Source: Clostridiaceae bacterium | GTDB taxonomy: Bacteria > Bacillota > Clostridia > Saccharofermentanales > DTU023 | Reading direction: 5' to 3' | Assembly (NCBI GenBank): GCA_012511185.1 | Contig: JAAZGN010000203.1 | Coordinates: 1-5,176 of the forward strand | Length of the DNA stretch: 5,176 nt | Shown: positions 1-5,176 of the stretch, piece by piece | Layout of the letters: each line of letters begins with the position of its first letter | Numbering within the stretch: the first letter of the stretch is position 1 | Notes under the pieces: generated by a model | Seen by the model: the letters and a program-made list of their open reading frames with translations, nothing else | What the model was told of the DNA's origin: nothing | Database searches by the model: none | Made by a program: the position numbers and the translations under genes

Positions 1-519
1 TCCAAGATGATGGCGACTTTCATGCTCTGCATGGCCTTTATCCTGTCCATCACCCCGTCGGTATTTGCGGCCGGCCTGAGCTCCCTTCGGCTGCCCTACC
101 GCTTTTGCATCATTGTGGAACTGGCCTTCCGCTACATCCCCGACCTGCTGCGCGACTACAGGGATATCTCCGTCAGCGCCCAGGCCAGAGGCAGCGAGAC
201 GGATAAACGCAAAACCTCTGTATTCCAGCGGGTCAAATCCTCTCTTATGATCATCGTTCCGCTCATCTTCACCTCCTTTTCCAAAGTCGGTGATATTGCC
301 AATGCCATGGACCTTCGCGGCTTTGGCAGGAAAAAGAAGCGCAGCTGGTATGCCGAACGCCCGCCCGGCAAGGCCGATCGGATCGTTCAATTCATTGGCT
401 TGCTCTTTCTTTTAGCCACGGTCTACTTCACCCTGATGCGGCTTTTTAATCCGCAGAATCCTGAAATGTGGTACCCCTACAATGACCTCGAAACCTATAA
501 TTGGAGAATTTTACCATGA
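1..519 (+). CDS. ecfT: Energy-coupling factor (ECF) transporter transmembrane subunit EcfT, C-terminal part (5' end outside window)
   Basis: This is the membrane T subunit of an ECF-type ABC importer. In the family it joins a substrate-binding S protein to the two cytoplasmic ATPases and passes on the force of ATP hydrolysis. The reading frame is open from base 1 and 172 codons are visible; full EcfT is about 260 residues, so roughly 90 are missing and the ATG codons at 7 and 10 are probably internal. Visible signs, counting TCC at base 1 as residue 1, are a hydrophobic helix at about 3-17, TPS...GL at 18-26, an LAFRYIP stretch at 41-47, the first coupling motif SAQARGS at 59-65, the second coupling motif AMDLRGFG at 102-109, and a last membrane helix at about 129-148. 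The two Ala/Arg/Gly motifs are the EcfT signatures that contact the ATPases; the second reads DLRG where family members often have EARG. The S subunit and ATPases are not in the window, so the substrate is unknown. The stop overlaps the next gene by 4 nt. Confidence 0.88.
   Translation, partial: SKMMATFMLCMAFILSITPSVFAAGLSSLRLPYRFCIIVELAFRYIPDLLRDYRDISVSAQARGSETDKRKTSVFQRVKSSLMIIVPLIFTSFSKVGDIANAMDLRGFGRKKKRSWYAERPPGKADRIVQFIGLLFLLATVYFTLMRLFNPQNPEMWYPYNDLETYNWRILP
503..506 (+). promoter_or_regulatory. Ribosome binding site GGAG for the DUF62 gene
   Basis: GGAG lies 9 nt before the ATG at 516, inside the last codons of ecfT. It favours the ATG at 516 over the in-frame TTG at 501, because that TTG overlaps this site and would add only five residues ahead of the typical family N-terminus (MKPAIVIQTDF). 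ATG 516 also gives the classic ATGA stop/start overlap. Confidence 0.7.
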
Positions 520-1367
520 AACCGGCCATTGTTATTCAAACTGATTTCTCACGCGATTCCAGCTCGGTTGCGACCATGTACGGCGTCTGCCAGACGGTCG
601 ACCCCGAAGTTAAAGTCTTCGACCTCACCCACAGCATTCCGCCCTTCGATATCTTCAAAGCCTCCCACATGCTGAAAAATACCGTGCCTTTCTGGCCGGA
701 GGGCACCCTCTTTGTCTCGGTCGTCGATCCGGGTGTCGGAACCGACCGGCGCGGCTGCGCCGCACTTCTTGCCAACGGGCAATACGTGGTAAGTCCCGAC
801 AACGGCTCCCTGTCGCACGTCCTGCGGACACCCGGAATCCTGGCGGTCCGCGAAATCGATATGGCGGTCAACCGCTGGCCCCACACCCTGACCTGCCATA
901 TCTTTCACGGCCGCGATGTCTTCGCCTACACGGCCATCCGGCTCGCGTCCGGCATCATCGGCTTTGAAGGCGTAGGCTCCTCCTATCCGGTCGATGAGAT
1001 TGTGGTCATTCCCTTTGATCCGGCCTCCTACCGGGAGGGGGTGTTTACGGGAATCATCGAAAGCTCAGGTCCCTATTTCGGCCTTGTCAGCAGCAACATT
1101 CCCGATTTTATGCTGATCGAAAACGGCGTCCGGTACGGTGATGTCTTTCAAGTCGAAATTTCCCACGGCCCGGATCTTGTATACAGCGGACCCGCCCCCT
1201 TTCAAAAATCATTCGGTGATGTAAAAAAGGGCCAGCCCGTCCTTTTCGTCGGTGCGACGGCAACCATCCAGATCGCCTTGAGAGAAAAGAACATCACAAA
1301 AATTCATGAGATCGGCGCCGGGCCGGACTGGCACATCTCGCTTGATACCGGCAAACGGCCGGACTGA
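516..1367 (+). CDS. DUF62 / SAM hydroxide adenosyltransferase family protein (chlorinase/fluorinase-like fold)
   Basis: A 283-residue protein, full length for the family. Characterised relatives hydrolyse S-adenosylmethionine to adenosine and L-methionine using an activated water; a few actinobacterial relatives use fluoride or chloride instead. It has no signal peptide or membrane helix, so it is cytoplasmic. The N-terminal domain (about 1-165) keeps the hallmarks: QTDF with Asp10, VVDPGVGT with Asp71, the following Arg78, SPDNGSLS at 93-100, and FHGRD with His131. Asp71, Arg78 and His131 match the Asp-Arg-His triad of the archaeal hydrolase in order and closely in spacing, which favours a hydrolase over a halogenase. 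The C-terminal domain (about 175-283) is divergent: where relatives have an Asp...Phe-Gly-Asn segment that holds SAM, this protein has Gly185 and Leu190 around a kept Phe188-Gly189. The start is ATG 516, coupled to ecfT. Family membership is sure; activity and substrate are not. Confidence 0.9.
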   Translation: MKPAIVIQTDFSRDSSSVATMYGVCQTVDPEVKVFDLTHSIPPFDIFKASHMLKNTVPFWPEGTLFVSVVDPGVGTDRRGCAALLANGQYVVSPDNGSLSHVLRTPGILAVREIDMAVNRWPHTLTCHIFHGRDVFAYTAIRLASGIIGFEGVGSSYPVDEIVVIPFDPASYREGVFTGIIESSGPYFGLVSSNIPDFMLIENGVRYGDVFQVEISHGPDLVYSGPAPFQKSFGDVKKGQPVLFVGATATIQIALREKNITKIHEIGAGPDWHISLDTGKRPD

Positions 1368-1370
1368 AGC

Positions 1371-1373
1371 AGG
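1371..1373 (+). promoter_or_regulatory. Weak ribosome binding site (AGG) for the TTG-started helicase
   Basis: The only Shine-Dalgarno-like bases before the helicase are AGG within GCAGGT, 8 nt upstream of the TTG at 1382. The site is poor. With a gap of only 14 nt after the DUF62 stop, translation may depend partly on coupling to the gene before. Confidence 0.4.
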
Positions 1374-1381
1374 TAAACCCT

Positions 1382-3898
1382 TTGGACCCGGACACGAAAA
1401 CCCGGCCCGTCCTGTCTGTTGCTGTCCGCGACCTGGCCGAATCGGTGCGCAGGTACGGCGGTTTGGCCGGCCCGCTTTACGCCGGTGTCACCGGCCCCGA
1501 GGGAACCAAGGCTCATCAGGATTTTTTCGACAGGGCCGGGCAATATTTCCCTGGCCAGGAAATCTTCACTGAGTTGTCGCTTGGCGGCTTCTACCGTGAA
1601 AAAGAGCTCCCCTTTGATCTCTCGGTACAGGGGCGCTGCGATCTGGTCGCCCTTTCGCCGGAAGGCCGGGTCACCCTGGTTGAAGTAAAAAGCTTTCGCG
1701 GCAAGGCTGCCTCCATCCCCGATGAGGGAGATCCCGCCCATCTCGCCCAGGCACTGATCTATGCCAGTCTTCTTTACAGCAGTGATTTCTTTGCCGCCGG
1801 AGGCATGGAGCCGCCGGTCATCCAGGTCCAGCTCCGCTACATCTCAATCGATGACGGCAGCTCCTTCACGGTCAGCCACCCCTGGACAAAGGAAGCGCTC
1901 CGAATTCAATACCAGGAGATTTGCGCCGACTACACGGAATTTGCCCGCCCCCTCTATTTGCACCGGCAAACGCGCGATCAGCTGAATGGCGCCGCCTCCT
2001 TCCCTTACGGACAACTGCGTGACGGACAACGATCCATGATGCAGGAAGTGATCGCCGCCGTCCGCGACCGCACCGTCCTGTTCGTACAGGCTCCTACCGG
2101 GATCGGCAAAACCATGGCGACCCTCTACCCCTCAGTCAAGGCCCAGGCAAACGGCCTGACGGAGACAATTTTCTACCTGACGCCAACGCGCTCGCAGCGC
2201 AAAGTAGCGGAAGACACCCTGAACGATCTGGAAAAGGAGGGTTTTCTTATCCGTTCGCTGACCTTCCGCGCCAAGGAACAGATGTGCCTGTCACCCTCCC
2301 ACTTCTGCGACATGAAAGTCTGCCCCTTTGCCATCCGCTACCACGACCATTTGCGGGACGCGGTGAAGAAAAGCTATGAAACCAGGCGCCTGTCACCGGA
2401 TGATGTGCTTTCCCTGGCCAGGGACTTCTCCCTCTGCCCCTTTGAGCTGTCGCTCAGCTTGCTGCCGACCGTTGATGTCGTGGTCTGCGATTACAATTAC
2501 ATCTTCAACCCCCGAGTGCGGCTTCACGGCTGGCTGGACGAGCCAGGTCAACGCTACACCCTCCTGGTCGACGAAGCCCATAACCTGGCCCGGCGATCAC
2601 GCGAGATGTTCTCCGCAGTCATTTCCAGGTCGGAAATCGCCGCCATTCGTGACGTGATGGCAGGTCACCAAACAGAGCCCGGCAGTCAGCGCCGTCTCAA
2701 CGGCAGTGTTTGCGACTCCCTGGCCAGGCTTCTCGGGCAGATGGACCGGTACCGTCCGCTTTTATCCTCAAAGGGCCTGGCTGAAGGCGGGGAAGGGATC
2801 AAAGCGCTCGAATCCTTTCAACCGGTTCTTCGCGAACAATTCCTCGCGACCCGTGTCATCCCCCCGCCCCTGCTCGGGGAAGTCTCATCCGCGGCTGCTT
2901 TACTGACCCGCTACCTGACGGACTACCCCGAATTTTCCGGTCGCAGAACCATGATGGTCCCCTATTTCGACCTGATGTTCTTTTTGAGAGTCGCTGAACG
3001 CTATTATACGGACAGCTACATCACAACCTGGCGACTGTCCGAAGGAGATGATCTTGACATCACCCTGCTGGCCCTGGATGCCTCCCTTCATCTGACGGAC
3101 ATCTACCGTGACCGGTCACCTGTCGTGTTTTTCTCCGCCACTCTGTCCACCCTGCCCTCCTACCTCAGCTTGCTCGACGCCCGCTCCGCAGTCGACAAGC
3201 CCGAGGTCATCAGCCTGCCCTCGCCCTTTCCCAAAGAGCGCCGCCTCCTGATCTGTTATGAAGCCTATTCCGTCCGCTATGCCGACCGGGCCCGGACCAT
3301 GGCCGATACCGCCCGGCTTGTCCACGATACAGCTCTCTTAAGGAAGGGCCATTATCTGGTCTTCTCCCCTTCTTTTGCCTACCAGCGCCAGCTGGTGCGT
3401 GCCTTGTCGGAATTCAAGGATGACCGCATCGATTTCGTCATCCAGCCCTCCAGGATGACCGAGCAGCAAAAAGAGAAATTTCTCTCCTATTTTCAAACGA
3501 AAGAAAGAGAAAAACCCCTGGTCGGCCTGACCGTTCTGGGTTCATTGTTCAATGAGGGCATCGATCTGGTTGGGGAGGAATTGACAGGCGTCCTGGTCAT
3601 CGGAACCGGCATTCCCGCCTTGTCACCCGAGCGAGAGATCCTGAGCCAGTATTACGACGCAAAAAGCGGCAAGGGCTTTGAATACGCCTACATGTGGCCC
3701 GGATTCAACCGGGTTACCCAGGCAGCCGGCCGGCTGATCAGAAGCCAGGATGATTTCGGGATTGTTCTTCTGATCGATGACCGCTATGGCAGGTCGGATT
3801 ACCGCCAGCTCATCCCCGGTGATTGGAACGCGCTTCATATCGACGATCGGGAAGAGTGCCTGGACCTTATCCGGACCTTTTGGCAGGATTTCGATTAA
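1382..3898 (+). CDS. PD-(D/E)XK nuclease fused to XPD/DinG-like Fe-S DNA helicase
   Basis: An 838-residue two-domain protein predicted to act on DNA in repair or processing; no member whose role I can name. The N-terminal domain (about 10-200) has the RecB-like nuclease pattern in full: His45, Asp87 (GRCDLV), Glu101-Val-Lys103 and Gln123-xxx-Tyr127. The rest is an SF2 helicase of the Rad3/XPD/DinG type: RDGQ at 213-216, Walker A APTGIGKT at 237-244, YLTPTR at 265-270, DEAH at 397-400, SATL at 585-588, GSLFNEGIDL at 720-729 and QAAGRLIR at 780-787. Cys302, Cys309, Cys314 and Cys352 lie between Walker A and the DEAH box, where XPD-type enzymes hold a [4Fe-4S] cluster. The start is TTG at 1382; no in-frame ATG or GTG lies just upstream, and the nuclease domain begins soon after. 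The stop TAA overlaps sdaAA on the other strand. Proteins of this layout occur in many Bacillota. Domains are clear; polarity, substrate and pathway are not. Confidence 0.92.
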   Translation: MDPDTKTRPVLSVAVRDLAESVRRYGGLAGPLYAGVTGPEGTKAHQDFFDRAGQYFPGQEIFTELSLGGFYREKELPFDLSVQGRCDLVALSPEGRVTLVEVKSFRGKAASIPDEGDPAHLAQALIYASLLYSSDFFAAGGMEPPVIQVQLRYISIDDGSSFTVSHPWTKEALRIQYQEICADYTEFARPLYLHRQTRDQLNGAASFPYGQLRDGQRSMMQEVIAAVRDRTVLFVQAPTGIGKTMATLYPSVKAQANGLTETIFYLTPTRSQRKVAEDTLNDLEKEGFLIRSLTFRAKEQMCLSPSHFCDMKVCPFAIRYHDHLRDAVKKSYETRRLSPDDVLSLARDFSLCPFELSLSLLPTVDVVVCDYNYIFNPRVRLHGWLDEPGQRYTLLVDEAHNLARRSREMFSAVISRSEIAAIRDVMAGHQTEPGSQRRLNGSVCDSLARLLGQMDRYRPLLSSKGLAEGGEGIKALESFQPVLREQFLATRVIPPPLLGEVSSAAALLTRYLTDYPEFSGRRTMMVPYFDLMFFLRVAERYYTDSYITTWRLSEGDDLDITLLALDASLHLTDIYRDRSPVVFFSATLSTLPSYLSLLDARSAVDKPEVISLPSPFPKERRLLICYEAYSVRYADRARTMADTARLVHDTALLRKGHYLVFSPSFAYQRQLVRALSEFKDDRIDFVIQPSRMTEQQKEKFLSYFQTKEREKPLVGLTVLGSLFNEGIDLVGEELTGVLVIGTGIPALSPEREILSQYYDAKSGKGFEYAYMWPGFNRVTQAAGRLIRSQDDFGIVLLIDDRYGRSDYRQLIPGDWNALHIDDREECLDLIRTFWQDFD
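3895..3898. other. Convergent 4-nt gene overlap sharing TTAA
   Basis: The palindrome TTAA holds parts of both stop codons: TAA at 3896-3898 for the plus-strand helicase and TAA at 3897-3895 for the minus-strand sdaAA. No GC-rich hairpin with a T run is visible on either strand near this junction, so transcripts from each side probably read into the 3' end of the other gene or end by a factor-dependent route. Confidence 0.9.
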
Positions 3899-4791
3899 AT
3901 GCGGTCGAGCGTGATCCGGCCTTCCTCTTGAAGCTGTTGCGCCACCTTTTTCGCAGTCGGTGTCTGTGCCAGGCCCCCAAGCGCTGTTTCACGCAGCGCC
4001 ACCGGCATCATACGGCCAATCGATCCCATGGCCGCAATCACTTCATCGGCGGGAATCCGGCTACCAACACCGGCCAGGGCCATCTCGGCAGCTGCTATGG
4101 CGTTAACAGCACCCACTGTATTTCGCTTGATGCAGGGCACCTCAACCAGGCTGGCGACAGGATCGCAGCTAAGACCGAGGAGGTTTTTCAGGGCTATGGC
4201 CAGGGCGTGACCCGATTGGGCGGGCCGGCCACCTGCTGCCTCGACCAGGGCGGCAGCGGCCATGGCGGATGCCGAGCCGACTTCCGCCTGGCAGCCGCCC
4301 GCCGCACCGGAAAGAGACGCCTGATTGCCGATCAATATGCCGCATCCGCCACTTGTAATAAGGAAATCAATCTGAGCCCGCCGATTGAGACCAAGCCTGT
4401 CCCTGCAGGCCAGAAGAACTCCGGGAACAACGCCGGAGGACCCGGCTGTCGGTGTCGCACAGATGATCCCCATGGACGCGTTAACCTCATTGACGGCAAC
4501 CGCAGTCATGACTGCTTCAAGATAGAGGCTGTTTCCCAGCGGAGAACCCTTGATGCGGTATTCGAGCAGTCGTTTCGCGTCACCTCCTGAAAGCCCCGAA
4601 TAGGAGTCGACACCTTTCAAGCCTTGCCCGGCAGCCCGCTCCATCACAACAAGGTTTCTCTCCATCCGCTCCAGGATGCCGGCTTCATCGCCTTCACCCA
4701 ATTCGACCTCCTGCTCAAGAAAGTAAGCGGACAGCCTTTGATTCCTGCTTTGGCAGCTGGCGATAATTTCCGCCAGGTGTTGTTTGACCAT
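3895..4791 (-). CDS. sdaAA: L-serine dehydratase (L-serine ammonia-lyase), iron-sulfur-dependent, alpha subunit
   Basis: The catalytic subunit of the two-subunit L-serine dehydratase, which turns L-serine into pyruvate and ammonia in the cytoplasm with an oxygen-labile [4Fe-4S] cluster in place of pyridoxal phosphate. The 298 residues are full length. Recognisable blocks are DSYSGLSGGDAKRL at 62-75, CATPTAGSSGVVPGVL at 111-126, TSGGCG at 146-151, GCQAEVGSASAMAAA at 166-180, CDPVASLVEVPC at 209-220 and GGLAQTPTAKK at 272-282. Cys167, Cys209 and Cys220 are spaced 42 and 11 apart, the same as the three cluster ligands I recall from the Legionella enzyme (Cys343, Cys385, Cys396), so the cluster site looks intact. 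The start is ATG at 4791-4789 with AGGAG 7 nt upstream. It follows sdaAB by 15 nt in one operon. Its TAA stop overlaps the helicase stop on the opposite strand. Identification is secure. Confidence 0.96.
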   Translation of the reverse strand: MVKQHLAEIIASCQSRNQRLSAYFLEQEVELGEGDEAGILERMERNLVVMERAAGQGLKGVDSYSGLSGGDAKRLLEYRIKGSPLGNSLYLEAVMTAVAVNEVNASMGIICATPTAGSSGVVPGVLLACRDRLGLNRRAQIDFLITSGGCGILIGNQASLSGAAGGCQAEVGSASAMAAAALVEAAGGRPAQSGHALAIALKNLLGLSCDPVASLVEVPCIKRNTVGAVNAIAAAEMALAGVGSRIPADEVIAAMGSIGRMMPVALRETALGGLAQTPTAKKVAQQLQEEGRITLDRI

Positions 4792-4798
4792 GACCTTG

Positions 4799-4803
4799 CT
4801 CCT
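4799..4803 (-). promoter_or_regulatory. sdaAA: Ribosome binding site AGGAG for sdaAA
   Basis: A strong AGGAG on the minus strand ends 7 nt before the ATG at 4791, in the short gap after the sdaAB stop. It fixes the sdaAA start and shows that the alpha subunit has its own initiation site. Confidence 0.8.
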
Positions 4804-4806
4804 GCC

Positions 4807-5176
4807 TTATGACTCGCACTTGAGGGCGCTCAAATAAATAATGGACTTGACGTCTTCGATCGATTCAATACCCCGCAAAGCTTCTTGCGGGATCTCCCCG
4901 TCCGTGGCGATCAGCATCAGGGCTGTTTCTCCGCGGGCTTTGCGCGAGACCTCCATCTGGCTCACATTGACTTTCTCCCGGGCCAGGATCCGGGTCACCT
5001 GCGCGATCAGTCCGGGCCGGTCGCGATGGAAAACGAGAATCACTGGTTCTTCACAGGTGACGTGGACATTGAAGCCATCAATCTCAATGAGATCGATCAT
5101 GCCGCCCCCTGTTGAAATCCCGGTTACACTCATGGACCGGCTCCCTTTTATCATGACGATCCGCGCTGTGTTGGGA
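4807..5176 (-). CDS. sdaAB: L-serine dehydratase, iron-sulfur-dependent, beta subunit, C-terminal part (5' end outside window)
   Basis: The partner subunit of SdaAA. About 122 residues are visible; family members are about 220 long, so roughly 100 N-terminal residues, including the serine-dehydratase beta domain proper, lie beyond the right edge. The ATG at 5154 is not the start: the frame stays open to the edge and reads PNTARIVM, matching the conserved HPNT segment of SdaAB. Next come SVTGISTGGG (codons at about 5127-5098), a linker, and an ACT domain from about codon 5043 to 4825, with the typical RDRPGLIAQVTRILA helix and SRKARGETALM strand. ACT domains are small ligand-binding modules; in this family the domain is thought to sense serine or aid subunit contacts. 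The TAA stop lies 15 nt before sdaAA, so the two are co-transcribed and the promoter is off the window. The beta-then-alpha order is typical of Bacillota. Confidence 0.93.
   Translation of the reverse strand, partial: PNTARIVMIKGSRSMSVTGISTGGGMIDLIEIDGFNVHVTCEEPVILVFHRDRPGLIAQVTRILAREKVNVSQMEVSRKARGETALMLIATDGEIPQEALRGIESIEDVKSIIYLSALKCES

Noticed and set aside
501..515. TTG at 501 as the start of the DUF62 gene, adding five residues
   Set aside because: It overlaps the GGAG ribosome binding site, adds nothing matching the family, and the ATG at 516 gives the usual 4-nt overlap with ecfT.
549..908. Overlapping minus-strand open frames of about 116-119 codons within the DUF62 gene
   Set aside because: They are antisense shadows with no recognisable domain, opposite a well-conserved coding sequence.
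1321..1366. A 10-nt direct repeat, GGCCGGACTG, at 1321-1330 and 1357-1366 near the end of the DUF62 gene
   Set aside because: Both copies are in frame and encode Pro-Asp in G+C-rich codons 36 nt apart. A single short pair is expected by chance, with no further copies or symmetry.
1382..3898. A CRISPR Cas4 or Cas3-like reading of the nuclease-helicase
   Set aside because: There is no CRISPR array or other cas gene in the window, the nuclease domain lacks the Cas4 cysteines, there is no HD domain, and the helicase motifs with four cysteines fit XPD/DinG.
3823..4590. A 255-codon plus-strand open frame that starts in the helicase 3' end and runs antisense to sdaAA
   Set aside because: It lies opposite a full-length, strongly conserved sdaAA gene. 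Its translation resembles no family I know and is rich in Arg, Gly, His and Cys, as expected of a shadow frame in G+C-rich DNA.
5152..5154. ATG on the minus strand at 5154 as the start of a short stand-alone ACT-domain protein
   Set aside because: The frame stays open to the window edge and encodes PNTARIV just upstream, which matches the interior of SdaAB, so this is a gene cut by the window edge.

Overview
The window looks like ordinary bacterial chromosome. It is densely coded, with an estimated G+C of about 55-58% by eye, and five protein genes cover almost every base. The gene types point to a fairly G+C-rich member of the Bacillota, probably Clostridia-like. The pointers are an ECF transporter T subunit next to a DUF62 (SAM hydroxide adenosyltransferase-like) gene, a PD-(D/E)XK/XPD-like helicase fusion of the kind common in clostridia, and a split, oxygen-sensitive Fe-S L-serine dehydratase with beta before alpha. 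This placement is inference; there is no rRNA or other strong phylogenetic marker.

Plus-strand block (1-3898): the 3' part of an ecfT-like gene (energy-coupling factor transporter membrane subunit) runs in from the left edge. It overlaps a DUF62-family gene by 4 nt (ATGA). After a 14-nt gap comes an 838-residue helicase with a TTG start. It joins an N-terminal RecB-like nuclease domain to an XPD/DinG-type superfamily 2 helicase with four cysteines placed to hold an Fe-S cluster. The spacing suggests one transcription unit. Transporter and DUF62 protein may share a pathway around SAM, methionine or adenosine; the helicase may simply be carried along.

Minus-strand block (5176-3895): sdaAB (beta subunit, entering from the right edge, N-terminus missing) is followed after 15 nt by sdaAA (alpha subunit). 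Together they make the two-subunit [4Fe-4S] L-serine dehydratase that converts L-serine to pyruvate and ammonia. Its three cluster cysteines have the expected spacing.

The two blocks converge and overlap by 4 nt: the palindrome TTAA at 3895-3898 supplies bases to both TAA stop codons. I see no intrinsic terminator there. I found no RNA genes, mobile elements, CRISPR arrays, attachment sites or non-coding stretch longer than 15 nt. The items most worth a second look are the altered SAM-binding residues in the C-terminal domain of the DUF62 protein, its link to the ECF transporter, and the nuclease-helicase fusion.
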